Shown: positions 24,281-33,683, numbered from the stretch's first letter. The stretch is DNA of 64,000 bases from Hymenobacter arizonensis (GCF_900115775.1 NZ_FOXS01000002.1:462994-526993), one strand, 5' to 3'. The notes: generated by a model from the letters alone, not told the origin. A program made the numbers and translations.

Positions 24281-26242
24281 CTACCGCTTTCCCACGGCTT
24301 TGCTGCCGCTGAGGCCTTCGGCCAGGCGCACTAGGCGCACCAGCTCGGCGCGGTAGCCGTCGGCGTCGGTGCCGCGGGCACCGTTGGCCAGCGCTTCGGT
24401 GCTGGCCCAGGTGGCGGTGCCGCGCTGCTCGCTTTGGCGCAGTAGCATCCCAAACTGCGCCACCGCAGCAGCAAAACGGAAGTCAGGCGAGGCGCTGGCG
24501 ATAGCAGCCGGCGCGCCCGTGATGGACTGAGTGAGGAGCTTGCTGCTGAGCCCGTGGGGCTGCTTGTAGCGCAGCTTCACGGTCATCACCTCCGCGGTAG
24601 CAGGTTGCCCGGCCGTGGGGGCGGCGCTCGCGGCCTGGTACTTCAGCTTGTCGACCAAGGGCTGGGAACTGCCTACGGGCACAATTTCGTAGAGGGCCGT
24701 CACGGTGTGGCCGGCGCCGAGCTCGCCGGCGTCTTTGCGGTCGTTGTTGAAGTCCTCGGCTTCCAGCATTCGGTTTTCGTAGCCCACGAGGCGGTAGTTG
24801 GCCACGCGGGCGGGGTTGAACTCGATTTGCAGCTTCACGTCTTTGGCCACCGTGAAGAGCGTGCCGCCAAACTGCGCCACCAGCACCCGAGCGGCTTCGT
24901 CGAGGTTGTCGAGGTAGGCGTAGTTGCCGTTGCCTTTGTCGGCCAGGGCTTCCATACGGGAGTCGCGCAGGTTGCCGCGGCCGCAGCCGAGCACTGTGAG
25001 AAACACGCCGCTTTCACGCTGGTCCACAATGAGCTGCTCCATGGCCCGGTCGCTGCTTTCGCCCACGTTGAAGTCGCCATCGGTGGCGAGGATGACGCGG
25101 TTGTTGCCGTCTTTGTTGAAGTGCTGCTTGGCCGTGGCATAGGCCAGGCGCAGGCCCGCGCCGCCCGCGGTGGAACCGCCGGCCTGCAGGCGGTCGATGG
25201 CATCGAGGATGACCTCGGGCTGCGAGCCGGGCGTGGGCGGCAGCACCAGGCCCGCCGCGCCGGCGTACACCACCAGCGCCACCCGGTCTTGAGGCCGCAG
25301 CTGCTTCACTAGCAGTTTCAGGCCGGCTTGCACGAGCGGCAGGCGGTCGGGGCCGTACATGGAGCCCGATACATCGACAAGGAAAACCAAGTTGGCGGGC
25401 GGCAGCTTAGCGGTCTCTATTTTTTTGGCCTGAACGCCAATGCGCACCAGCTGGTGGGCGGTGTTCCAGGGGCACACGGCCAGCTCGGTGCTGATGCGCA
25501 CGGGGTCGGGCGATTCGGCGGGCGGCGCGGCGTACTCGTAGCGGAAGTAATTCAGCATTTCTTCTACCCGCACGGCGTCGCGTGGGGGCAGCTGGCCTTC
25601 GTTTAGGAAGCGGCGCACGTTGGTGTAGCTGGCATTGTCCACATCCAATGCAAACGTGCTGAGCGGCGCTTTCTTCACCTCGAAAAAGGCGTTTTCCTTG
25701 ATAGTAGCGTAGGTATCGCCGGCGCCGGCTTCTTCGCGGGCTGGGTGAGACAGGCGGGGTGAGGCGTGGCTGCTGCGCCGGCTTTTGTCACTAATCATGA
25801 CCCCGGCCACCTTGCCGGCCAGCACATTGCTCACGCTACCGGAAACGGAACTCACGCCTCGTATGGTGATACCCGTTACCACCACTTCGCTGAGCTGCCT
25901 GGCATCGGCTGTCAGCACCACGTCCAGCACGCGGGCCCGGCCCACGGCGTGCTCCCGGGTTACGTATCCGATGCTGGAAAAAACCAGCGTGGCCTGCGCC
26001 GCCAGCGGTACCGTCAGGGCATAAGCGCCCTTTGCATCGGTAGAGATGCCGTTGGTGGTGCCCTTCACCAGCACCGTGACGCCGGGCAGGGGTTGGCCGG
26101 TGGCTTTGTCTCGCACCGTGCCGCGCACCAGCTGGCTACGCAGGGTGTCCGGGGCCGCGGGGGCAGGTGGAGATGTTTGGGCCGACGCGCTTTGGGCCGA
26201 AACCAGCAGCGCGAGCAGCGCCGGAAGCAAGAGGTTTTTCAT
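24281..26242 (-). CDS. YfbK-like von Willebrand factor A domain protein
   Basis: 653 residues. After a signal peptide (LLALLVSAQSASAQ) there is a carboxypeptidase-like regulatory domain (about 35-115: VRGTVRDKATGQPLPGVTVL). Next come a VWF-associated N-terminal region (FEVKKAPLSTFALDVDNASY) and a VWA domain with an intact MIDAS start, LVFLVDVSGSMYG, plus ILATDGDFNVGES. The C-terminal part matches the DUF3520/YfbK tail (GHTVTALYEIVPVG). The VWA and tail pieces make a YfbK-type protein, here with a beta-sandwich fused in front. It is divergent from an ECF sigma factor with about 100 bases between. Confidence 0.92.
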   Translation of the reverse strand: MKNLLLPALLALLVSAQSASAQTSPPAPAAPDTLRSQLVRGTVRDKATGQPLPGVTVLVKGTTNGISTDAKGAYALTVPLAAQATLVFSSIGYVTREHAVGRARVLDVVLTADARQLSEVVVTGITIRGVSSVSGSVSNVLAGKVAGVMISDKSRRSSHASPRLSHPAREEAGAGDTYATIKENAFFEVKKAPLSTFALDVDNASYTNVRRFLNEGQLPPRDAVRVEEMLNYFRYEYAAPPAESPDPVRISTELAVCPWNTAHQLVRIGVQAKKIETAKLPPANLVFLVDVSGSMYGPDRLPLVQAGLKLLVKQLRPQDRVALVVYAGAAGLVLPPTPGSQPEVILDAIDRLQAGGSTAGGAGLRLAYATAKQHFNKDGNNRVILATDGDFNVGESSDRAMEQLIVDQRESGVFLTVLGCGRGNLRDSRMEALADKGNGNYAYLDNLDEAARVLVAQFGGTLFTVAKDVKLQIEFNPARVANYRLVGYENRMLEAEDFNNDRKDAGELGAGHTVTALYEIVPVGSSQPLVDKLKYQAASAAPTAGQPATAEVMTVKLRYKQPHGLSSKLLTQSITGAPAAIASASPDFRFAAAVAQFGMLLRQSEQRGTATWASTEALANGARGTDADGYRAELVRLVRLAEGLSGSKAVGKR

Positions 26243-26346
26243 GGCAGCAGGGTTTGGGAATGAACTATGGCTAGCTGATGCGACCCACCCGCCGATTGCA
26301 CACCGCCGAGCGAAAAAATTAGCGGCAGCGCTATCTTCCCTCCCCC

Positions 26347-27036
26347 ATGTTCTTCCGCCGCTCTTCGCCCGCTGCTGCCGCGCCGCTCTCCGACCAGGAG
26401 TTGCTGGCCCGCTACCGCCTGCACGGCGAGGTGGCGGACCTGGGCCTGCTCTACGACCGGTACCTGCCCGAAGCGTTTGCCGTGTGCCGCCGCTACCTGG
26501 CCCCGCCCGACGAAGACGCCCAGGACGCCGTGATGCAGCTGTTTGAGCACTTGGTGAAGGCTCTGCGCACTCACGCGCCCGACAACTTCCCCGCCTGGCT
26601 GCACACCACCGCCCGCAACCACTGCCTGATGCAGCTGCGCGCCCGCAAACGCGCCGGCCCCAGCGCCGGACCGCTCATTCTCACCTTTCCCGACGCCGTT
26701 GATGTGGAAACCGCCGGCGCCCGGCATCTGGTTGACGAAGGTGCGGCCATGCAGGACGCCGAAGATGCCGAAGCCCGCCTCCAACACATGGAAGCGGCCC
26801 TGGCGCAGCTTCCGGCGGCCCAGCGCCGCTGCCTGGAATTGTTTTACCTCGAAAAGAAATGCTACCGCGACATCGCCACCGAAACCGGCCTGGAGCTGAA
26901 CCTGGTGCGTAGCCACTTGCAAAACGGCAAGCGCATGCTGCGCCGCCAGCTCGACCCACCACCACCGGCCAAGGCCACCATTTCGAACGCCCCCTCCCCC
27001 GCGCCCATTAACAACCCGCTTCATGTTGCCCGCTGA
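26347..27036 (+). CDS. ECF-type RNA polymerase sigma factor
   Basis: 229 residues. Region 2: LGLLYDRYLPEAFAVCRRYL, DEDAQDAVMQLFEHLVK and PAWLHTTARNHCLMQLRARK. A long acidic linker (residues 115-145) precedes region 4: LPAAQRRCLELFYLEKKCYR and DIATETGLELNLVRSHLQNG. The gene overlaps the next by 14 bases, so the two are coupled. The partner carries a zinc-finger-like anti-sigma motif. Confidence 0.93.
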   Translation: MFFRRSSPAAAAPLSDQELLARYRLHGEVADLGLLYDRYLPEAFAVCRRYLAPPDEDAQDAVMQLFEHLVKALRTHAPDNFPAWLHTTARNHCLMQLRARKRAGPSAGPLILTFPDAVDVETAGARHLVDEGAAMQDAEDAEARLQHMEAALAQLPAAQRRCLELFYLEKKCYRDIATETGLELNLVRSHLQNGKRMLRRQLDPPPPAKATISNAPSPAPINNPLHVAR

Positions 27037-28171
27037 CTCGCCTTTTGCTCCGCTGCCCGCCCCTGGCCCTCACCCGGCCACGGAGGAGCTGCGCGCCTAC
27101 GCGGCCGGCACGCTGGCTCCCTCTGAGCAGCACCGCATTGAAGCACACACCCTCGACTGCGAGCGGTGCGCCGATTTGGTGGACGGCTTCTCCATGAGCG
27201 ACGCCGCCACCACCGACCAGGCCGTGACTGCTTTGCGCACCCGTCTGCACGGGCGCATTGGCATCCCCGCGCCCGGGCCCGCTGGCACCCGCTGGGCTTG
27301 GCCGCGGCTGGCGGCTGCGGCGGCCTTGCTGGGAGCGGTAGCCACCGGCGTCTGGACTTGGGAGCAGCGCCCCCCTACTGGCCCCACCGCCCGCATCGAG
27401 ACTGCGCAGCCAATGGTGGCGAAAGAGCCCGCTCCCGTTGCCGAAACAGCACCCACGGCACACCCGCCAGAAGTTGCTGCCGCCAGCACTCCTGAGAAAC
27501 AGCAAGCGGCAGACTACGCGGTGGCAACACCAACCAAACGGACTCGCTTAGCTACCCCACGAGCAGCCCAGCGAAGCAGGCCTGCCCGCAAGGCGCCCTC
27601 CGAGCGCATTGCCGCGCCCATAGCAAGTGACCTGGCCGATTTGGCTACTACCCAGCAAGCAGTAACTGTGTTGGAAGAAGCTCCGGCCCCTCCCGCCGTG
27701 GCTAACACCGCAATAGAAGACTCCAAAGGCACCTTAGCCGCGAAGTCTGTAGCTGCCGATACCATTTTTGCGCGCCCGAAAGCCGTAGCCGGCCGCGTGG
27801 CCATGACCCAAGCCCGGGCGCTGGCTGCCACAGACAAAGCCACGGGCTGGGCCACGGCTGCGCCCATGCCTGTCTCACCCAGCATAAAGCCTGCGCCAGT
27901 GGGTGGCTCGCCGGCACTGCGCGATTATATCCGCCGCGAGGCCTCGACTTTTGAGCCGGAAAGTGGTGCCCGACGCCTCCAAGGCACGGTCCGCGTCAGT
28001 TTCGTGGTAGAAGCCGATGGGAAGCTCAGCAACCTGAAAGTGACCCGCGGCCTGCGCGACGACTACGATGCCGAGGCCCTGCGCATAGTGTGCGAGGGGC
28101 CAACCTGGCAGCCGGGCGTCTCGGGCGGACGGCGCTCCCCGCTGCCGACCGAAGTAAACGTGCCGTTTTAA
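27023..28171 (+). CDS. Anti-sigma/TonB fusion protein
   Basis: 382 residues. The N-terminal part has an H-x3-C-x2-C zinc anti-sigma motif (His42, Cys46, Cys49 in HTLDCERC), expected to bind the sigma factor encoded just upstream. One membrane helix (about 95-112) leads to a Pro/Ala/Thr-rich periplasmic span and a TonB C-terminal domain (about 297-382: LQGTVRVSFVVEADGKLSNL, VTRGLRDDYDAEALRIV, ending PTEVNVPF). A TonB domain contacts outer-membrane receptors, so one chain may join receptor contact to sigma-factor control. The domain combination is visible in sequence; the mechanism is inferred. Confidence 0.88.
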   Translation: MLPADSPFAPLPAPGPHPATEELRAYAAGTLAPSEQHRIEAHTLDCERCADLVDGFSMSDAATTDQAVTALRTRLHGRIGIPAPGPAGTRWAWPRLAAAAALLGAVATGVWTWEQRPPTGPTARIETAQPMVAKEPAPVAETAPTAHPPEVAAASTPEKQQAADYAVATPTKRTRLATPRAAQRSRPARKAPSERIAAPIASDLADLATTQQAVTVLEEAPAPPAVANTAIEDSKGTLAAKSVAADTIFARPKAVAGRVAMTQARALAATDKATGWATAAPMPVSPSIKPAPVGGSPALRDYIRREASTFEPESGARRLQGTVRVSFVVEADGKLSNLKVTRGLRDDYDAEALRIVCEGPTWQPGVSGGRRSPLPTEVNVPF

Positions 28172-28198
28172 CTCGGCGACTGCGCTTGTACTTGCCAT

Positions 28199-28226
28199 GC
28201 CACCCAATGCCTTCGGCTTGGGTGGC
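28199..28226 (+). terminator. Terminator after the anti-sigma/TonB gene
   Basis: GCCACCCAA and TTGGGTGGC pair around a 10-base loop containing CTTCGG, followed by seven T residues. Confidence 0.8.
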
Positions 28227-28609
28227 TTTTTTTGGTCCTATGCCTTCAGTTTGGATTGGTAATTTGAACATCTTTATTTCAGCTTGAGCGCAATATTTTC
28301 ATCATGTGCTAGCAGCTCAAATTACGGAAATCGAACGATTTCAAATTGTATTAAAACAATTAATGATACTAACCTTCGGCAAAATCAACGTCATAATTAA
28401 AGGCGGGGAATTATTCTAATAGCATGCTAGTTGGGCGTCCACTGTTGCAACCTAGGCTTTAAAAGGCAGCTTTTTGTCACTCCTGTAGAATTTTGAAACT
28501 CACTTAACTGGCGTGCTGAGCATAATTTTTCGAGGATTCGATTTCATACTTTCAAGCCTAGGTTTTCAATGTTTTGTGTTTCTTTATCTTGTTCCACATA
28601 GTTCACATA
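28227..28609. other. AT-rich leader region upstream of the S8 peptidase
   Basis: About 380 bases without a supported gene. It is AT-richer than its surroundings, like 5478-6238 and 22190-22490. I see no repeat or RNA gene; a promoter for the peptidase gene is expected here. Confidence 0.45.
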
Positions 28610-29875
28610 ATGCAAAAACACTTCCCGAACATCCGCCTCGCTTCATGGCTTCTCAGTGGCTCGCTACTGGCCAGCACTTCCGTTTTTATGGGTTGCTCCA
28701 ACGACACAGTCGCGCCGACCAGCTCAGTAGATACAGCCGCTGCCACCGCCGATGCCCGCCCCGATGACGTCATTCCCGGCCAATACATTGTAGTGCTGAA
28801 GGATGGCGCCGTGGCTACCTCGCCCACCGACAACTATGAGGACAAGGTGCGGAAGGTGAGAGCATCAGCCCAGGGCCTGCTACGCGGCCGTGGCCTGCGT
28901 GCCGAAGCGGTAGGTGTTGCCTACGGCCACGTGCTGAAGGGTTTTGCCGCCAAGCTAACGCCTCAGGAAGCCGCCGAGCTGGCAAAAGACGAGCAAGTGA
29001 GCTACGTAGAAGCCGACCGCATGATATCGCTGGGCAAGCCCGTGAAAGGCCCGAAGGAGCCAGCTCCTGAGCCGACTCCCACGCCCACTCCTACCCCTTC
29101 CCCCACGCCCAGCACCCAAACCGTGCCTTATGGCATCACCCGGGTAGGCTACGGCGATGGCACCGGCAAAACCGCCTGGGTTATCGACTCGGGCATCGAC
29201 CTGAACCACCCCGACCTGAACGTGGACGTGACCCGCAGCCGCTCTTTCCTGAGCTCTAGCACCTCGGCTGAGGACGGCAACGGCCACGGCACGCACGTGG
29301 CTGGCACCATTGCCGCCATAAACAACACCTACGGCGTGGTGGGCGTGGCCGCCAACGCAACCGTGGTGGCGGTGCGCGTGCTCGACGCCGCCGGCAGCGG
29401 CTCTACCTCCGGCGTGATTGCCGGGGTCGACTACGTGGGCGCCAACGGCCGCGTCGGCGACGTGGCCAACATGAGCCTGGGCGGCGGTGCCTCGCAGGCC
29501 CTCGACGATGCCGTGCTCAATGCGTCGAACAAAGGCATTCTGTTTGCCCTGGCCGCCGGCAACAACAGCGGCAATGCCGCGCTCAACTCTCCGGCTCGGG
29601 TAAATGGCGCCAACATTTTCACCATCTCGGCCATGGACATTAACGACAGCTGGGCTTCGTTCTCGAACTTCGGCAACCCGCCTATCGACTACTGCATGCC
29701 CGGCGTGAGCATTAGGTCAACCTGGATTGGCGATGGCTACAACACCATCAGCGGTACTTCCATGGCCACGCCGCACATGGCCGGCGCACTCTTGCTGCGC
29801 GGCAAATCGTTTACCCTCAGCGGCAGCGTGAAGAACGACCCCGACGGCGTAGTCGACCGGATTGCGCATCTGTAA
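28610..29875 (+). CDS. S8 (subtilisin-like) serine peptidase, lipoprotein
   Basis: 421 residues from the ATG at 28610; the frame is open from 28574. The N-terminus has a lipobox-like signal (LLASTSVFMGC). An I9 inhibitor-type propeptide (about 45-135, starting DDVIPGQYIVVLKDGAV) precedes a PTPTPTPS-rich linker. The catalytic triad is intact: Asp in WVIDSGIDLNHPDLN, His in GNGHGTHVAGT, Ser in GTSMATPHMAG. No type IX sorting domain is present, so the enzyme is probably anchored as a lipoprotein. It heads a run of four exported peptidase genes. Confidence 0.94.
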   Translation: MQKHFPNIRLASWLLSGSLLASTSVFMGCSNDTVAPTSSVDTAAATADARPDDVIPGQYIVVLKDGAVATSPTDNYEDKVRKVRASAQGLLRGRGLRAEAVGVAYGHVLKGFAAKLTPQEAAELAKDEQVSYVEADRMISLGKPVKGPKEPAPEPTPTPTPTPSPTPSTQTVPYGITRVGYGDGTGKTAWVIDSGIDLNHPDLNVDVTRSRSFLSSSTSAEDGNGHGTHVAGTIAAINNTYGVVGVAANATVVAVRVLDAAGSGSTSGVIAGVDYVGANGRVGDVANMSLGGGASQALDDAVLNASNKGILFALAAGNNSGNAALNSPARVNGANIFTISAMDINDSWASFSNFGNPPIDYCMPGVSIRSTWIGDGYNTISGTSMATPHMAGALLLRGKSFTLSGSVKNDPDGVVDRIAHL

Positions 29876-29894
29876 GCGCTTTTGACTTAGAACC

Positions 29895-29926
29895 AAAAAG
29901 GCAGCCCAAGTGGGCTGCCTTTTTTT
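29895..29926 (+). terminator. Terminator after the S8 peptidase gene
   Basis: AAAAAGGCAGCCCA / TGGGCTGCCTTTTTTT with a short loop, 20 bases after the stop. Confidence 0.9.
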
Positions 29927-29942
29927 GTTGAGTTAATGGAAC

Positions 29943-30156
29943 GTCATGCTGAGCGGAGCCGAACCGAAGGTCGCCGTAGGCAAGCCTCTCTACCCCAAAC
30001 CTGTCATGCTGAGCTTGCGAAGCATCTTCTCACGCCTCAACGATTCGTTCAGCTGCGATAAGATGCTTCGCAAGCTCAGCATGACAGACGTCTAGCAACG
30101 AAGCGAGCTAGATGCTTGCCTGCGGCGACCTGCGGTTCGGCTACGCTCAGCATGAC
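29943..30156. repeat. Nested palindromic repeat (GTCATGCTGAGC family)
   Basis: The outer pair runs from GTCATGCTGAGCGGAGCCGA at the left to GCTCAGCATGAC at the right, with GACC/GGTC and GCCTGC/GTAGGC parts pairing. Between them is a complete second palindrome at about 30001-30087 with arms CTGTCATGCTGAGCTTGCGA and TCGCAAGCTCAGCATGACAG. So one copy seems to be inserted into another. Confidence 0.85.
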
Positions 30157-30204
30157 CGGTCAGGGTTGCGTCTGGGCTTCCGGCTTTGCGGCAAAAGCTT
30201 AGGG

Positions 30205-31287
30205 TTACAGCGTAGTGCCGGCCTTAAACGAACCGTCATCTACCGATTTCAGGAATTTTATCAGGCCGGCGAAATAGGTTTGCTGGTCGTCGTAGAAGCT
30301 CATGTGGCTGCCGTTGGGGCAGATGAGGGCGTTGCCGTTTTTCACCTTTTGGGCCACCATGCGCATGTGCTCGGGGTCCATGGTGTCATACTGGCCGCCG
30401 ATGGACAGGACCGGCACCGTAAGCTTGGGCAGGTCGGGGACGCGGTTCCAGTTGGCCAGCTTGCCGGCGATGCCGAATTCGCTGGGGCCCTGCATGGTGA
30501 CGTAGAGTGACTGGTTGGTTTTGGCCATTGCGCGGTTCACGGGTTCGGGCCACTTGTCTATGGGCAGGCGCAGAACGTGCTCGGTGTAAAAATTGGGCAC
30601 GAGCAGCTCCATGTAGCGGGGGTTGGCAAAGTCTTTCCGGGCCTCAATCTTCTGGATTTCGGCCAGCACCTCGGGCTTCATTTGTTTGGCTAGCACTTCC
30701 TTGGCGTAGCGGTCGTAGTCGGGGCAACTCATCATCATGTTGGAAATGATGAGGCCCTTGAGGTTTTGCTGGTACTTGAAGGCGTACTCGGCCGCCAGGA
30801 TGCCGCCCCAGGAATGGCCGAGCAGAAAGAAGTTAGTCTTGTCGAGGTTGAGGGCTTGGCGCACTTGCTCTACTTCCTCCACGTAGCGCGGTAGGCTCCA
30901 CATGGAGGTGTCCTTGGGGTCGTCGGAGCGGCCGCAGCCGAGTTGGTCGTAGTAGATAAACTCGATGCCTTCCTTAGGTAAGAAGTTTTCCATGCACTCG
31001 AAATACTCGTGCGTGGCGCCCGGACCGCCGTTGAGCAGCAGCACTTTCACCTTGGGGTTGTTGCCGAAGCGCTTGGTCCAGATGTTGAACTTGCCTTTGG
31101 GTGTGGTGATGGGAATAACCTGCACGCCGCCGTCCTGCACCCCAGTTTCGGTGGTGGCAAAGTAGCTGGCGGGAACCGCTGAAGTAGCGGTGGCACCTGC
31201 GGTATCAGCCGTGTTATCGGACTTGTTACAGGCGGTGAGCGACATAGCAAGCAACGTAGTAGACAGAAATAAGGAGAGATTTTTCAT
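30205..31287 (-). CDS. Proline iminopeptidase-like alpha/beta hydrolase (S33), lipoprotein
   Basis: 360 residues. A lipoprotein signal (LLAMSLTAC) marks export. The fold motifs are GGPGATHEYF (oxyanion HGGPG-like), YYDQLGCGRSDDP, and the nucleophile elbow GHSWGG. Likely triad: that Ser, Asp in GGQYDTMDPE and His in NGSHMSFYD. The arrangement matches S33 prolyl aminopeptidases and tricorn-interacting factor F1 rather than esterases. It fits with the neighbouring S9 and M28 peptidases as a peptide-trimming set. Confidence 0.92.
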   Translation of the reverse strand: MKNLSLFLSTTLLAMSLTACNKSDNTADTAGATATSAVPASYFATTETGVQDGGVQVIPITTPKGKFNIWTKRFGNNPKVKVLLLNGGPGATHEYFECMENFLPKEGIEFIYYDQLGCGRSDDPKDTSMWSLPRYVEEVEQVRQALNLDKTNFFLLGHSWGGILAAEYAFKYQQNLKGLIISNMMMSCPDYDRYAKEVLAKQMKPEVLAEIQKIEARKDFANPRYMELLVPNFYTEHVLRLPIDKWPEPVNRAMAKTNQSLYVTMQGPSEFGIAGKLANWNRVPDLPKLTVPVLSIGGQYDTMDPEHMRMVAQKVKNGNALICPNGSHMSFYDDQQTYFAGLIKFLKSVDDGSFKAGTTL

Positions 31288-31322
31288 TGACGTGCAGAAT
31301 GATGATATGAAGCCAAAAGGCC

Positions 31323-31482
31323 GTCATGCTGAGCTTGCCGAAGCATCTCGCGTGCGCCGGTTGTCATCCTGAGCAGAGCGAAGGACCTTATCACCTTAGA
31401 ACAATTTGCAGCAATCAATCGGCACAAGCGTGATAAGGTCCTTCGCTCTGCTCAGGATGACAAGCGGCAAGCTCAGCATGAC
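31323..31482. repeat. Nested palindromic repeat, second locus
   Basis: The outer arms are GTCATGCTGAGCTTGCCG (left) and CGGCAAGCTCAGCATGAC (right). Nested inside is a second palindrome at 31361-31463 with arms beginning TTGTCATCCTGAGCAGAGCG and ending GGATGACAA. The inner one lies asymmetrically, close to the right outer arm. The two loci have the same architecture but different inner sequence. Confidence 0.88.
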
Positions 31483-31508
31483 GTGCGTTTGATGGGTTTT
31501 GATAACAC

Positions 31509-33683
31509 TCAATTCACCTCGCCTTTGGTGTTGATGTAGCGCTCAAAAAACTCGTAGGTGCGCAGCATTTGGTCGATGCGCTGGCGGTTATCGCCGGCGC
31601 GGGTGAGCTCGTGGGTGCCGCCGGGGTGGCGCACGTACTCCACCGGGCGGCCCAGCACCTTGAGGCTGCGGTACATCATTTCGCTCTGCACAAAGCCCGT
31701 GCGACGGTCGTTTTCGCCGTGGAAGAGGATGTAGGGCGTGTTGATTTTGTCGACATAGGTGAAGGGCGACTCGCGGGTGAGCACGGCCCGCACCTCGGGC
31801 TCCCAGGGATAGCCGCCGAAGTAACCGGGCACGAGGCGCCAGGCGTTACCCTCGCCGAAGAAAGTGGCCAGGTCGTACACGCCGCGCTGTGAGCAGGCGG
31901 CTTTGAAGCGCTGGTCGTGGCTGATAATCCAGGCCACGAGGTAGCCGGCGTAGGAGCCGCCGGTCACGGTGAGCTTGGCGGGGTCGGCCCAGCCTTCGGC
32001 CACGGTTTTGTCGAGGGCGGTGAGCACGTCGCTGCTCGGGCCGGTGCCCCAGTCTTTGATGTTGGCGCGCAGGAAGTCCTGGCCGTAGCCACCCGAGCCG
32101 CGGGGGTTGCTGTACACCACGCCGTAGCCCTGGGCGGCGTAGTACTGGAATTCGTGCCACATGCTGGCTTCGCCCGGGCCCCACATGGCCGAAGGCCCGC
32201 CATGGATTTCGAGCACCACCGGGTACTTGCGGCCGGCTTGGTAGCCAGCTGGTTTCATCACCCAATATTCCACCGTGAGGCCTTTATCGTTCACGAAGGT
32301 GTGCTTTTCGGGCAGCGAGAGGCGGCGGGTTTTCACCCAGTCGTTGAAGTCGCCGGCGCGCTGGGCCTTTTTCAGGCTGGCATCAGCCACGAACAAGTCG
32401 GAGGGGTTGGCAATGCCGGTTTGGGCGTACACCACCTTGTTTTTGGCCAAGCCGAAGCTTAGGATGCCCGTGTCAGCGGCCGTGAGTTTCTCCACTTTCC
32501 GAGTCTTGATGTTGGCGCGGTAAAGCGGAGCGCCGCCATTGCTTTGGGCCACGAAATACACGTACCTCTCGTCGTCGCTCCAGGTCAGGTTGCTTTTGTT
32601 GCGGTCGAATGGAATAGTGATGACGTCCTTCTCGGTGCCGTTGAGCGGCATCATGGCCAGCACCGGCACATCGACGCCTAGGGCCGGGGCCATCTGAAAA
32701 GCCAGCCACTTGCCCGACGGGGAAATAACGGGGTTGGAGTAGGATACATTCTCCTTGCCCAGCAGCAGGCGCGGTCGGCGGCCGTCGCGGTCGGCCAGGT
32801 AGATTTCGTTTTCCAGCGAGCGGTCGGGGTGCTGCAGCGAGTCGATATCGGCCGAGAGCAGCAGGTGCTTGCCATCGGGTGTAAAATCAACCTGATTGAA
32901 GCGGTAGAATCCGTTGGTAATGGCCACTGGCTTGGCCTCGGGCTGGGCGGCGTCAATCAGGAAAAACTGCGAGAACGTCTGCTCGGCGGTCACGTCGCGC
33001 TCATCCTGGAAGTTGAGCTTGGTGAGCACCTTGGCTTTTTTGTCGACTTCGTTTTTGTCGAGGTAGGCGCGCAATTCGGCCAGGCTACCATCGGCGTTGG
33101 GCTTGGCGGTGGTGGCGGCCAGCTGGTCGTTTTTGTCGAAACCAGGTTTTTCGAAGGGCCAGCGCGGCAGGGCCTTGGTGGCATTTAGCAGCGAATCTTT
33201 CAGCAGCTCGCGCAGTGGAATAGCCGACGAAAACAGTACCTGCTTGCCATCGGGCGACCATTTGGGGTTAGAGGCGCCGTGCTTGTACTTGGTGAGCTGC
33301 CGGCCCTCGCCGCCATCGGCAGCCATCACAAACACCTGGGGCTTCTCGTCCACGGTCCGCACAAAGGCCAGCTGCTGGCCATTCGGGCTCCAGGCGGGTT
33401 GCGTGGCGCCCTCTCTGGCCGACGTGAGCTGCCGGGGCTTGGCGCCGGCCTCCGTGCCCAGCAGGTAGAGCTGGCTCACGTTTTTGTAGTCGGCTTTGTT
33501 CTTTTCATCGGGCTCGATGCCCAGCACGGTGAAGGCAGCTTTGCGCCCGTCGCGGGAAAGGGTGATGCCGCCCACCTGCTTGATTTTTAGCAAATCGGTG
33601 ACTTTGATTGGCTCGGTGCCTTGCTGGGCGCTGGCGGAGTTTGCAGCCAGGCAGCAGAGTAAGCCAAGGGCTATGATTTTCAT
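31509..33683 (-). CDS. S9 family prolyl oligopeptidase-type peptidase
   Basis: 724 residues. After a signal peptide (LGLLCCLAANSASAQ), TolB/DPP-IV-type beta-propeller repeats span about 30-440 (QPAWSPNGQQLAFVRT, NPKWSPDGKQVLFSS, NPVISPSGKWLAFQM). A C-terminal alpha/beta hydrolase follows (VVLEIHGGPSAMWG, nucleophile GGSYAGYL, Asp in HGENDRRTGF, His in GGTHELT). This is a DPP-IV/acylaminoacyl-peptidase-type periplasmic peptidase. It runs on the same strand as the S33 gene (30205) downstream, with palindromes between. Confidence 0.95.
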   Translation of the reverse strand: MKIIALGLLCCLAANSASAQQGTEPIKVTDLLKIKQVGGITLSRDGRKAAFTVLGIEPDEKNKADYKNVSQLYLLGTEAGAKPRQLTSAREGATQPAWSPNGQQLAFVRTVDEKPQVFVMAADGGEGRQLTKYKHGASNPKWSPDGKQVLFSSAIPLRELLKDSLLNATKALPRWPFEKPGFDKNDQLAATTAKPNADGSLAELRAYLDKNEVDKKAKVLTKLNFQDERDVTAEQTFSQFFLIDAAQPEAKPVAITNGFYRFNQVDFTPDGKHLLLSADIDSLQHPDRSLENEIYLADRDGRRPRLLLGKENVSYSNPVISPSGKWLAFQMAPALGVDVPVLAMMPLNGTEKDVITIPFDRNKSNLTWSDDERYVYFVAQSNGGAPLYRANIKTRKVEKLTAADTGILSFGLAKNKVVYAQTGIANPSDLFVADASLKKAQRAGDFNDWVKTRRLSLPEKHTFVNDKGLTVEYWVMKPAGYQAGRKYPVVLEIHGGPSAMWGPGEASMWHEFQYYAAQGYGVVYSNPRGSGGYGQDFLRANIKDWGTGPSSDVLTALDKTVAEGWADPAKLTVTGGSYAGYLVAWIISHDQRFKAACSQRGVYDLATFFGEGNAWRLVPGYFGGYPWEPEVRAVLTRESPFTYVDKINTPYILFHGENDRRTGFVQSEMMYRSLKVLGRPVEYVRHPGGTHELTRAGDNRQRIDQMLRTYEFFERYINTKGEVN

